DNA of 27,984 bases, taken from the NCBI GenBank assembly GCA_044450785.1, contig JBIOJM010000102.1:1-27984 (forward strand). The letters run 5' to 3'. The translations under genes and the position numbers were made by a program. The DNA is from JBIOJM01 sp044450785 (GTDB lineage Bacteria > Planctomycetota > Planctomycetia > Isosphaerales > Isosphaeraceae). Each line of letters begins with the position of its first letter. Within the stretch, counting starts at the first letter, position 1. This document shows, one piece after another, positions 18,144-26,110 of this stretch. The notes beneath the pieces were generated by a model that was given only the letters and a program-made list of their open reading frames with translations, did not search any database and had not been told where the DNA came from.

Positions 18144-18207
18144 TCGAATGCTCCGCCCGTGTAGAGCCTTCAGGGCCGCGAGTCTCATTGATACGAGGGG
18201 TTCCGCC

Positions 18208-19053
18208 ATGACGACGCCATTGCTGGTCCGGTTGGGTGCGAGCCTGGCCTTCGCAACCAGCTTGATCCTGGTTGCCGGATCGCGGGCGCAGGATCAGGAC
18301 AGAGATCCCGGCGCGCGCAAGCGCAAGGAAACGACTCAAGGCGACGATCCGACCGCGCGGCCGCGGAACCGAATGGTCCAGCGCCACCTGGTCGAGCGAG
18401 GCATCAAGAGCCCGCGCGTGCTGGAAGCCTTCCGGACCGTGCCCCGCCACCGCTTCCTGCCTCGAGGGACGCAGCGCCAAGCTTATGACGACGAGTCGAT
18501 CCCGATCGGTGAAGGACAGACGATCACTCCGCCTTACGACGTCGCCTTCATGACCGAGGTACTCGACCCCAGGCCGACCGATCGCGTCTACGAGGTCGGC
18601 ACCGGCTCGGGCTACCAGTCGGCGATCCTCTCGCGGCTGGTGAAGGACGTGTACTCGGTCGAGATCCACGCGCCCCTCTCCAAGAGCGCTGCCGCGGTCC
18701 ACAAGGAGCTGGGGTATAGCAATATTCACACTCGCGTCGGTGACGGCTACGAGGGTTGGCCGGATGCCGCTCCGTTTGACGCGATCATCGTCACGTGCGC
18801 GCCGCAGAAGATCCCCCAGCCGCTCTTCGACCAGCTCAAGGAAGGCGGCCGGATGGTGATCCCTCTGGGAGATCGGTTCAATCAAATCGTGCACCTGGTC
18901 GTGAAGCGCGACGGCAAGCGGATCGACCGCGAGCTCAAGCCGACCTTGTTCGTACCGATGACCGGCCGCGCCCTCGAGGAGGCGGCCGGCGGCAAGCGCG
19001 CGCCTGCGGGTGCCAAGGATTCTTCACCGAAGGCAGATCGACCTGACAAATGA
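18208..19053 (+). CDS. pcm: exported protein-L-isoaspartate O-methyltransferase
   Basis: PCMT uses S-adenosylmethionine to methylate L-isoaspartyl residues in aged proteins and start their repair. The 281-residue product shows RHRFLP, the GEGQTITPP segment, the SAM motif I VYEVGTGSGYQ, and the family end region (LKEGGRMVIPLG). Unlike the classic cytoplasmic enzyme it starts with a signal peptide: about 30 residues with a hydrophobic core ending near SRAQD. The enzyme is therefore probably periplasmic, which raises the question of its SAM supply. The ATG at 18208 has GAGGGG about 8 nt upstream. A farther ATG at 18148 would put an atypical leader in front. The C-terminal tail is Lys/Ala/Pro-rich. 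Confidence 0.9.
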   Translation: MTTPLLVRLGASLAFATSLILVAGSRAQDQDRDPGARKRKETTQGDDPTARPRNRMVQRHLVERGIKSPRVLEAFRTVPRHRFLPRGTQRQAYDDESIPIGEGQTITPPYDVAFMTEVLDPRPTDRVYEVGTGSGYQSAILSRLVKDVYSVEIHAPLSKSAAAVHKELGYSNIHTRVGDGYEGWPDAAPFDAIIVTCAPQKIPQPLFDQLKEGGRMVIPLGDRFNQIVHLVVKRDGKRIDRELKPTLFVPMTGRALEEAAGGKRAPAGAKDSSPKADRPDK

Positions 19054-19087
19054 TCGCGCGGACGAGACGATTGCTCACTTAACAAAG

Positions 19088-19285
19088 AGTGTTCAGTGTT
19101 CGGTGTTCGGTGTTCAGTAAGACAAGGAAAGGCAATAAAGGGGAGCGAATGTCATCTTGAATAGATGCCAGTGGCTGGTCAATACGCTCCGAACCGTCTC
19201 CAGTGTCTACTGTCTACTGCCTACTGCCTACTGCCTACTTTCTTGCTGAACACTGAACACTGAACACCGAACACTGAACACTGAG
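19088..19285. repeat. inverted heptamer-repeat arrays
   Basis: The left arm (19090-19117) is four heptamers: TGTTCAG, TGTTCGG, TGTTCGG, TGTTCAG. The right arm (19246-19280) is five heptamers of the inverted form CTGAACA/CCGAACA. Positions 19088-19117 and 19253-19282 are inverted copies of 30 nt with one mismatch, so the region can fold into a long hairpin with a loop of about 135 nt. A separate array of five TCTACTG/CCTACTG heptamers lies at 19206-19240. The block fills most of the 258-nt gap between the methyltransferase and the 962-aa gene. It resembles the short tandem heptamers (STRR type) found in cyanobacteria and planctomycetes. Confidence 0.85.
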
Positions 19286-19311
19286 AATGAGGCAAGCGCC
19301 AAGGAGTCGTC

Positions 19312-22200
19312 GTGAGCAGGTTGGCTCATCGTGGAGCGGCGGTCGCAGGGGCCTTCTTCGTGCTGGCGGGAACGTGCGGCATCGGGCTCCGAGCGTGTTC
19401 CGCGCAGGAAGAGTTGATCGAGCGCTCCGGCCCGCCGGCGCTCGACAACATGGAGGTCGACGCCAACAAGGACGGAGTTCCGGACGGTTGGTACAACGCC
19501 CGCGACGCGAAGATCATGACCGAGGGAGGTGCGGTGGGCCCGCACTTCGTCCGGCTCGAGTGCACTTTGCCCGGCAGGCCCGCGCGGCTCTCCCGCGCCT
19601 TCGGCATCGACGGCCGCAAGACCGGTGCGATCGTCCTTGGCCTCTGGATTCGGCAGAGCAAGATCCAGGCCGGCGAGCGCGACGCGGCTGAGCCCGGCAT
19701 GGCCATCGACTTTCTGGGCGACGAGCTGCGCCATCTCACCCGTGGAGTGCTCGGCCCCTGGACCCACTCCGTCCGCGATGAGTGGACCCGGGTGGTCAAG
19801 CGCATCGCCGTCCCGCCCGGCACCAAGGACGCGATCACGTCCGTCGGGCTGGCCGGTGCCACGGGAGTTCTGGACATCGACGGATTGACTGTTGAGCTCG
19901 TTCCCGTCGGAGACGCGCACAGCACGAACCTGGTCGTCAACGGAGATTTCGAGCTGGGAGACCCCGCCCCCTCGTCCTGGATCACCGAAAGAGACGTCAG
20001 GCGCGTGTTCCCAGGTTTTAACTCCTCCTCGGCCGTCGAGCTCTCACGCGCGAAGTCGCGGCTGCTCACGGGTCTGGCCATCGACGTCGGGCCGTTCGAG
20101 GGGCTCGACGTATCGGTGGCCGCCCGTATTTCGGGTCTCCGCGGCGCGGGGGGCGCGATCGCGAAGCTCTTCTTCCTCAACGACATGGGCACGCCGTTGG
20201 CGGACCATCTAGCAGGGGAACACCTCTTCTCGTGGTCGGACAGCAGCCCCTGGCGGGTCTACGAGTGCCATGTCGACGTTCCGCGCGGCGCGGTGCGCGC
20301 GGTCATTCAGTTCGAGAAGATGGATTCCATCGGCTCGATCCGCTTGGACGACGTGCGCGCCACGGCCTTGCCCAACCCGGACGCCGGCTCGTGGGCCCCC
20401 TTCCAGGTCGCGGACGAGACTGACGAGTGGCTTCCCGTCCCTCCGTCGCCGTCGATCATTGCTGGCAGCGCGCTCGACGTCTCGTTCCTCGTGCCCGCGC
20501 CGGCGGGCTTGCGGGGGTTCGTGTCCGTCTCGCACAGCCACCTGGCCTTCAGCCACGAAGACCGTGCCCGCTTCTTTGGGGTCTGCCTGATTCCTCCCAC
20601 GGCGTTCCTCCTCGAGCCGGAGCGAGCCGACCAGCTCGCCGACCGCCTCGTACGCTCGGGTATCAACCTGGTTCGCCTGGGCGAGCTCGACACCCCGTTT
20701 GGACCGGATCGCAGCCTCTTCGACGATTCGCGCGACGACACCAAGGAGTTCGACCCCGTCGCGCTGGCCCGGCTTGACCATCTCGTCGCGGCGCTCAAGA
20801 AGCGGGGCATCTACGTGGCACTCGAGCTTCAGAGCAAACGGCGATTCCGAATCGAGGATGGAGTGACTCTCCCCGGCTCGCTCCCTGCGGGCGGCGGGCC
20901 CGCGTCTCTATTCGATCCGTTGATCGGCAAGCTGGAGCTCGCGTCGGCCCGGGCCCTCCTTGGCCGCGTCAACCCGGAAACGGAGCTGGCCCTGCGGGAT
21001 GATCCAGCGCTCGCCTGGGTCACGCTGTCCGGCGAAACTTCGCTCTTCAACCTGATCGACAATCCGAACGCGTTGCCGGCGCCCTATGCCGAGGCATTGC
21101 ATGCTCTGGCCGCGAAGAGCAGCGGAGGCTCGGGTCGCCGGTTCTGGGAGTCGCTCGAGCTGGACCACTCCGAGCAGATGGCCAAGGCGCTTCGGAAAGA
21201 CCACGTGCGCGTTCCGATCGCCGGGGTCTCGCACTGGCGGCGCGAGCCCGAATTCTGCGCGGCTCAAGCCGGACCGGTGCTGGACCTGATCGACGACCGG
21301 ATCTTCTGGGCCCCGCACACCTGGGTCGCTCCCGAGCGACACTCGCTCCTCTGGAGCCCGCCCGAGGAAAGCCTGGCGGCCATCGCCGCTCATAAACGCC
21401 GCCCCGACCGCCCCTACGTCCTCGGCCAGTGGTGCGACCAGACCCTCGGGGCCTGGTCTTTTCCCCACGAGGCAGCCGACCAGCTCCTGGGGGTTTATAC
21501 CGCCATGGCCGGCGACTGGGACGCCGTGGTGCGCCGGGGGATCTTTTTTTACCCCCAGACCTGGGGCGAGGGACCAGCCGGCACCATCGGTGGAGAAGAC
21601 ATCTTCCAGATTGCCGAGGTCTCGAACGGCAGCCCCCACATCTACGCCCTCTGGCCGCATGTGGCCTCGCTTTTCTTCCGAGGCCGTCAGACCGGGCCGG
21701 ACCACAACGCGGCCGCGAAGGGACGCCGCCGATCCGTCTCCGGCTGGGACCCCGTCCGCGGCCGGCTGGTCGTCGACACACCCTACACCCAGGGAGTCGC
21801 CGGCTGGATCGGCGGGTCAACCGCGTCGTGCGCCAACCTCGATTTCTCGACGAACAACCCGTTCGCGGTCCTGGTCGCCACCTCGCTCTCCGACGAGCCG
21901 ATCGCCACGACCAAACGGTTGCTCGTCTCGGCGATCGCGCGCGTCGAGCCCACCGGCTTTCGCTGGGTCGACGCCTGGAAACGCGAGGTCGCCGACCCGG
22001 GACGGCCGCCCTTCCTCCAGGAGCCGGTCACCGCCAGGGTCGTCTGGCGGCGCAAGGGTTCGGTGCAGGCTCACGTCCTCGACAACGAGGGCCAGCGGAT
22101 CCGTCCGGTGACGGTCGACACCCTCAAGGGCGGCCAGGGAGTTTCCCTGGTGATCGACGGGAAAACAGCCGCCTTCCACTGGGAATTGACGGTGGAATGA
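19312..22200 (+). CDS. large secreted GH-A-like multidomain protein, probably non-catalytic
   Basis: A 962-residue exported protein. It starts at GTG 19312 with AAGGAG 5 nt upstream and has a signal peptide ending near ACSAQ. Two carbohydrate-binding-like beta-sandwich segments follow (from about residue 44, DANKDGVPDGW; and from about 207, NLVVNGDFELG). From about residue 420 comes a cellulase-like TIM barrel: FFGVCLIPPTAFL, RLVRSGINLVRLGELD, LKKRGIYVALELQ. At the expected acid/base site the usual NE is SGETS (Gly574-Glu575). At the expected nucleophile site the usual E is Gln706 in LGQWCDQ. I infer it binds or senses polysaccharide, or uses a different catalytic residue. It is followed 6 nt later by an epimerase gene, suggesting a shared transcript. 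Confidence 0.75.
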   Translation: MSRLAHRGAAVAGAFFVLAGTCGIGLRACSAQEELIERSGPPALDNMEVDANKDGVPDGWYNARDAKIMTEGGAVGPHFVRLECTLPGRPARLSRAFGIDGRKTGAIVLGLWIRQSKIQAGERDAAEPGMAIDFLGDELRHLTRGVLGPWTHSVRDEWTRVVKRIAVPPGTKDAITSVGLAGATGVLDIDGLTVELVPVGDAHSTNLVVNGDFELGDPAPSSWITERDVRRVFPGFNSSSAVELSRAKSRLLTGLAIDVGPFEGLDVSVAARISGLRGAGGAIAKLFFLNDMGTPLADHLAGEHLFSWSDSSPWRVYECHVDVPRGAVRAVIQFEKMDSIGSIRLDDVRATALPNPDAGSWAPFQVADETDEWLPVPPSPSIIAGSALDVSFLVPAPAGLRGFVSVSHSHLAFSHEDRARFFGVCLIPPTAFLLEPERADQLADRLVRSGINLVRLGELDTPFGPDRSLFDDSRDDTKEFDPVALARLDHLVAALKKRGIYVALELQSKRRFRIEDGVTLPGSLPAGGGPASLFDPLIGKLELASARALLGRVNPETELALRDDPALAWVTLSGETSLFNLIDNPNALPAPYAEALHALAAKSSGGSGRRFWESLELDHSEQMAKALRKDHVRVPIAGVSHWRREPEFCAAQAGPVLDLIDDRIFWAPHTWVAPERHSLLWSPPEESLAAIAAHKRRPDRPYVLGQWCDQTLGAWSFPHEAADQLLGVYTAMAGDWDAVVRRGIFFYPQTWGEGPAGTIGGEDIFQIAEVSNGSPHIYALWPHVASLFFRGRQTGPDHNAAAKGRRRSVSGWDPVRGRLVVDTPYTQGVAGWIGGSTASCANLDFSTNNPFAVLVATSLSDEPIATTKRLLVSAIARVEPTGFRWVDAWKREVADPGRPPFLQEPVTARVVWRRKGSVQAHVLDNEGQRIRPVTVDTLKGGQGVSLVIDGKTAAFHWELTVE

Positions 22201-22206
22201 TCGCCG

Positions 22207-23166
22207 ATGAAAACCATCGTGACCGGCGGAGCAGGCTTCATCGGTTCGCACCTGGTGGATCGCCTTCTGGCCGAAGGGGGAGAGCTGATCGTCGTCGACA
22301 ACTTCGACCCGTTCTATGACCGCGCCAGCAAGGAATCCAACCTGGCCGCGGCCGTGCGCAACCCGCGGTGCCGTCTCGTCGAGCTCGACATCCGAGACGC
22401 GCGGCGAGTGGATGCCCTGGTCAACGAGGGCCGCCCGGAGGTGATCGTGCATCTGGCGGCACGAGCCGGCGTTCGCCCCAGCATCGCCGACCCCAGGCTC
22501 TACACCGAGGTCAACGTCCTGGGCACGGTCAATTTGCTCGAGGCCGCCTGCCGGATCGAACCCCGTCCCCGGTTCGTCTACGCATCGAGCTCGAGTGTCT
22601 ACGGCGACCGAGCGGCTGGGCCGTTTCGCGAGACCGACCCAGTCGATCTCCCCGTCAGTCCCTACGCCGCCACCAAAAAGGCGTGCGAGCTGCTGGCGCA
22701 TTCGTTCCATCACGTGCACGGCCTGCCCGTCACCGGTTTGCGGTTCTTCACCGCCTATGGACCGCGGAACCGTCCGGACCTGGCCATCGCCAGGTTCACT
22801 CATCTGATCGACCGGGGCCAACCCGTGCCGATGTTCGGCGACGGCACGACCCGGCGCGACTATACCTACGTTGACGACATCGTCGACGGAGTCGTTCGGG
22901 CGATCGAGCGGTGCACGAGCCACCACCTCTACAACCTGGGAAACGCCGAGCCGGTCGCACTCCGGAACATGATCGATGCGATCGCCCAGGCGCTCGGCAA
23001 GCCGGCGGTGATCCAATCGCTGCCGGAACAGCCCGGTGATGTACGCCAGACCTTCGCCGCGATCGACCGCGCAACAGCCGAGCTCGGTTACCAGCCCAAA
23101 ACTCCGTTCCGGGATGGACTGGGGCGGTACGTCGACTGGTATCGATCGCAAGGATTGAAAGAGTGA
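22207..23166 (+). CDS. NAD-dependent epimerase, probable UDP-glucuronate 4-epimerase
   Basis: An extended short-chain dehydrogenase of 319 residues acting on a nucleotide sugar in the cytoplasm. It shows the Rossmann motif TGGAGFIGS (6-14), DNFDPFYD (31-38), the catalytic Ser run ASSSS (126-130) and YxxxK as Tyr153/Lys157 in SPYAATKKA. TAYGPRNRPD and DGTTRRDYTYVDDI support the GAE/UDP-glucuronate 4-epimerase branch, which makes UDP-galacturonate. A UDP-glucose 4-epimerase role is less likely but possible. It begins 6 nt after the stop of the 962-aa gene. The shared layout links nucleotide-sugar supply with a surface carbohydrate protein. Confidence 0.88.
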   Translation: MKTIVTGGAGFIGSHLVDRLLAEGGELIVVDNFDPFYDRASKESNLAAAVRNPRCRLVELDIRDARRVDALVNEGRPEVIVHLAARAGVRPSIADPRLYTEVNVLGTVNLLEAACRIEPRPRFVYASSSSVYGDRAAGPFRETDPVDLPVSPYAATKKACELLAHSFHHVHGLPVTGLRFFTAYGPRNRPDLAIARFTHLIDRGQPVPMFGDGTTRRDYTYVDDIVDGVVRAIERCTSHHLYNLGNAEPVALRNMIDAIAQALGKPAVIQSLPEQPGDVRQTFAAIDRATAELGYQPKTPFRDGLGRYVDWYRSQGLKE

Positions 23167-23177
23167 GGCACACTCCG

Positions 23178-23222
23178 AAAAAACGCGCCGGACGCGACCA
23201 AATGGCTTGGCCGGCCGGCGCG
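23178..23222 (-). terminator. intrinsic terminator of the HU-like gene
   Basis: On the minus strand an 8-bp perfect stem (CGCGCCGG at 23184-23191 with CCGGCGCG at 23215-23222, loop about 23 nt) is followed by six T residues (23183 down to 23178). An outer pair GTGAGGC (23163-23169) and GCCTCAC (23234-23240) could extend the fold. The stem lies between convergent genes. On the plus strand no T-run follows, so it should mainly terminate the HU transcript. Confidence 0.75.
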
Positions 23223-23283
23223 GGTCGATTCGAGCCTCACGTTAAAAACGTCGAGCAGGAGCCGAGTCGGCAGCAGGAACGAC

Positions 23284-23655
23284 TCAGACCATCTCCTTGA
23301 GCGTCTTGAGCGGCAGCGCTTTGACGACGTTGCGAGCCGGCTTGGCCTTGTAGGTCATCGGTGCCTTGGTGAAGGGGTTGATCCCTGTCTTGGCTTTGGT
23401 GGCCGGCTTGCGGACGATCTTCAGTTTGAGCAGGCCGGGGACCACGAAAGTGCCGGGCCCCTTCTTGCCGAGCTCACTGCCGATCATTTTGGTCAGCTCG
23501 TCGAAGACGGTGGAGACCTGCTTCTTGGTCAGACCACTGTTCGAGGCCAGCTTGGTGTAAACCTCGCCCTTCGTCGCGGGTTTGGTCGACGCTGTCCCGC
23601 CGGTTGTGGCGCCCGCCTTGGGATCGGCGGCCTTGGTTGCGGCTTTCTTGGCCAT
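23284..23655 (-). CDS. HU/IHF-family DNA-binding protein with Ala/Lys-rich leader
   Basis: A 123-residue nucleoid-associated protein. The first 30 or so residues are rich in Ala, Lys and Thr (MAKKAATKAADPKAG), like a histone-H1-type tail. The HU fold follows: TKGEVYTKLASNSGLTKKQV, FDELTKMIGSELGKKGPGTF, VVPGLLKLKIVRKPATKAKTGINPFT (the DNA-binding arm with NPFT), ending in KALPLKTLKEMV. It is expected to bind and bend DNA. The ATG at 23655 is preferred over the one at 23727, because AGGAGGG lies about 11 nt upstream and the tail begins MAKK. The intrinsic terminator downstream suggests a single-gene transcript. Confidence 0.9.
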   Translation of the reverse strand: MAKKAATKAADPKAGATTGGTASTKPATKGEVYTKLASNSGLTKKQVSTVFDELTKMIGSELGKKGPGTFVVPGLLKLKIVRKPATKAKTGINPFTKAPMTYKAKPARNVVKALPLKTLKEMV

Positions 23656-23696
23656 GGACGATAAGCCCTCCTGTGAGATACCTCTGTTTCGCCTGG

Positions 23697-23714
23697 TACG
23701 AACCATACGAACCA
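23697..23714 (-). promoter_or_regulatory. tandem 9-bp repeat upstream of the HU gene
   Basis: Two exact copies of TACGAACCA (plus strand; TGGTTCGTA on the gene strand) lie side by side about 42-59 nt before the HU start. The position fits an operator or a promoter-linked element. The same TGGTTCGTA also lies inside the 120-bp repeat at 18003-18011 and 18123-18131. I cannot name a regulator. Confidence 0.4.
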
Positions 23715-23908
23715 GCCGGTCTTTCACTCTCCCGTTGAGGGTGATAACCGAGGCTCCTGGTGTTCGTATTCGAAGATTATGCCCAAATCGTCCAGCAATA
23801 TCAGTGGAAAACCACGATTTTGGCTCACGTTTCCCGGTTTTTTTCGAATCAAGGTCGAGTTTGGCCCTTGATTCCCGGCAAGAACGGCGCGGACTCAGGT
23901 GGCCAAGT

Positions 23909-24118
23909 TCAGACAGCTACCCGCCTTTTACGTGGTTCGAACCCCATCAGGTACCGTCCTGTCGCCGAGATCATCGCGACGCTGAAGCCTGCTCCAGCGT
24001 ATGCCTCGGCGCTCCGAGTCGCCTGGGTGAACTCATTGAACGAACGATGCATGTGAAAAGTTCCATCGCTGACACGAAGCACAATGGTGGGACTCTCGGA
24101 ATGGGAACTTGTCGCCAT
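23909..24118 (-). CDS. small protein of 69 residues, unknown function
   Basis: I do not recognise this protein. Several signs support it as a gene: the ATG at 24118 has GAGGAG 9 nt upstream, and it is the only good frame in a stretch of about 700 bases. The composition also looks protein-like (SPTIVLRVSDGTFHMHRSF, then AYAGAGFSVAMISATGRYLMGF), with a basic end rich in Arg. No signal peptide or membrane helix is clear. It sits alone between the HU gene and the gamma-glutamyltransferase gene, both on the same strand. Confidence 0.55.
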   Translation of the reverse strand: MATSSHSESPTIVLRVSDGTFHMHRSFNEFTQATRSAEAYAGAGFSVAMISATGRYLMGFEPRKRRVAV

Positions 24119-24373
24119 GTCGGTCAACTCCTCTTGCGACGTAACCAATTGCCCTGCTACTCGAATCCTAGCTCGGTCTCCGTGGCAAGTCAGCCGCGGC
24201 AGTCGCGAGCGTCGACGCTCCGCGGCCCCCCAGCCACTACAGAATCCGTCTGCCAGGTATTACTACGGGGAAAACAGGATTTGTGCCGCCCAGCAGCCCC
24301 GTGATGTTGAAGAAAATCAACATTTCGAGGGTGGGGACAGTCGGGATGAGAGTCTCAGGGATAACCGGCCCGC

Positions 24374-26107
24374 TCAGTCACCCGACGATTTCGCGGTCGA
24401 GCGTCGGTGATCAGCGATTCCGTGCAGGCTCCGCCCCTGTGGATCGACGACGATGGTGTTGGCATCGCCCTGGTGGTTCACTTCTTTCAATTTGTGCCCC
24501 CGCGCCCGGAGGGACTTACGAGTCGCATCGGACCAGGATCGACCTTCGAGGACCAGGACGTCGGGGAACCACTGATGGTGGGTACGGGGCGCGTCGACGG
24601 CCTGCCGAGGGCCCATTCCGAATTCCAGGAGGTTGAGCAGGACCCACAGCGTCGTATTGGGGATGGTCCGGCCACCCGGAGAGCCCGTGACCACGAGCAC
24701 CCGACCGTCCTTCAGCACCAGGGTCGGTGTTTGAGAGCTCAGCATCCGCTTGTGGGGCGCAATCAGGTTAGCCGGCGTTCCGATCCAGCCCGTGGTGTCG
24801 GTCCGGTCCGGAATCAGGTTGAAATCCCCCATCTCGTTGTTGAGCAAGAAACCTGCGCCCGCCACCACACACTTGGCGCCGTAGGAATCCTCGAGCGTGT
24901 AGGTGAGGGACACGGCGTTGCCGGCCTGGTCGATGGTCGAGAGATGGGTCGTGTGATCTCCCTCGGCCGTCTGAACCTCGAACGGAGCGAGCTGCCTGCT
25001 CGGCGTGGCCTCCTCGCCGATCGAGCGAGCGAGTAGGGCGGCGTGGGACTTCGATGTAAGCTCGGAAACGGGGATCGAGACGAAATCGCCATCGCCCAGC
25101 CGGGCCGCCCTTGTGAAAAAAGCGCGGCGCATGGCCTCCGTGATGTGGTGCAGCGTTTGTGGTGCGTCGCGGCCCCCTCGCTTCAGGTCGTAGCGTTCGA
25201 GGATGTTGAGCATCTGGCAGAGCACGATTCCGCCCGAGGAAGGGGGGCCGATGCTGAAGACTTCGCAGCCCCGGAACGAAGTGTGGACCGGAGGGCGGAG
25301 CTGGGCCCGATACGATTTCAGGTCCTCGAGGGTGACGAAGCCGTCGTGCGCGGCCATGTACTCGGCGATCAAGAGGGCGGTGCGTCCCGTGTAGGGCTCA
25401 TCGGGCCCGCCGGCGGCGATTCGGTCCAAGGTGCGGGCCAGATCGCTTTGCACCAGGACGTCGCCGCTTCGCCACGGAGTGTGATCCGGCTTCTCGAACG
25501 CGGCGGTCGACTCGGCGAAGTCACCCAGCCTCCCAAAGTCGTCCCGCACTAGGGGAGAGACCCGCACGCGGTTGCGAGGAGCCAGTTGGCGATTGAGTGA
25601 GCCGGCCAGATCCGCCGAGATCGGGAATCCGTCGCGCGCCAGCCGCGCGGCCGGGAGCACCAGGTCGGTCCAGGGGGTCTTGCCAAAACGGGCGTGGGCC
25701 AGACCCAAGCCGCGAACAGTCCCCGGCACCGCGGCCGCCCAGGCGCCGGTGCGATAGCGTGGCCGAAGCTTTAGATCGGCGCCCAGGTACATCGCCGGTG
25801 CGGCCGAGCGCGGCGCCATCTCGCGGAAATCGACCGTCACCACCTCGCGCCGGCCGGCCAGATAGGCGACGATGAAACCCCCGCCGCCCAGGTTCCCCGC
25901 CTCGGGAAGTGTGACCGCCAGGGCAAACGCCGTCGCGATCGCCGCGTCGATCGCGTTGCCCCCGCGGCGCAGTACGTCGCGTCCGACATCGGCCGCGTGC
26001 CCCTCCTGGGCCACGACGACGTGCTTCGAATAGGTTTCCGACTCCGCCGGAACGGGCCATACCGCCAATCGGAGCCCGATGGCGGCAATCAAGATTGCTC
26101 GAATCAT
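24374..26107 (-). CDS. ggt: gamma-glutamyltransferase
   Basis: GGT is an exported Ntn-hydrolase that cleaves gamma-glutamyl bonds of glutathione and related peptides and matures by self-cleavage. The 577-residue precursor has a signal peptide (IRAILIAAIGLRLAVWPVPAES) and then the large-subunit features HVVVAQEGHAADVGRDVL, GGNAIDAAIA and PEAGNLGGGGF. The nucleophile region is DHTTHLS, where Thr386, the first Thr, would become the N-terminus of the small subunit. LEDSYGAKCVV, NNEMGDF and a GSPGGRTIPNT motif follow. The ATG at 26107 is used; the frame upstream to 26149 only translates heptamer repeats. The ribosome site is weak. The gene is divergent from the prolyl isomerase. Confidence 0.93.
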   Translation of the reverse strand: MIRAILIAAIGLRLAVWPVPAESETYSKHVVVAQEGHAADVGRDVLRRGGNAIDAAIATAFALAVTLPEAGNLGGGGFIVAYLAGRREVVTVDFREMAPRSAAPAMYLGADLKLRPRYRTGAWAAAVPGTVRGLGLAHARFGKTPWTDLVLPAARLARDGFPISADLAGSLNRQLAPRNRVRVSPLVRDDFGRLGDFAESTAAFEKPDHTPWRSGDVLVQSDLARTLDRIAAGGPDEPYTGRTALLIAEYMAAHDGFVTLEDLKSYRAQLRPPVHTSFRGCEVFSIGPPSSGGIVLCQMLNILERYDLKRGGRDAPQTLHHITEAMRRAFFTRAARLGDGDFVSIPVSELTSKSHAALLARSIGEEATPSRQLAPFEVQTAEGDHTTHLSTIDQAGNAVSLTYTLEDSYGAKCVVAGAGFLLNNEMGDFNLIPDRTDTTGWIGTPANLIAPHKRMLSSQTPTLVLKDGRVLVVTGSPGGRTIPNTTLWVLLNLLEFGMGPRQAVDAPRTHHQWFPDVLVLEGRSWSDATRKSLRARGHKLKEVNHQGDANTIVVDPQGRSLHGIADHRRSTAKSSGD

Positions 26108-26110
26108 CTT

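Noticed and set aside
17935..18894. Minus-strand frame of 319 codons opposite the methyltransferase gene
   Set aside because: Part of its product is the translation of the 120-bp repeat and the rest is antisense to the SAM-binding enzyme.
19088..19285. CRISPR-like array
   Set aside because: The units are 7 nt with no spacers, and no cas gene is in the window.
23935..23960. tRNA T-arm-like sequence (GGTTCGAACCCC)
   Set aside because: The five bases on each side do not pair as a T stem and no acceptor, D or anticodon arms could be placed; it lies within the 69-aa frame.
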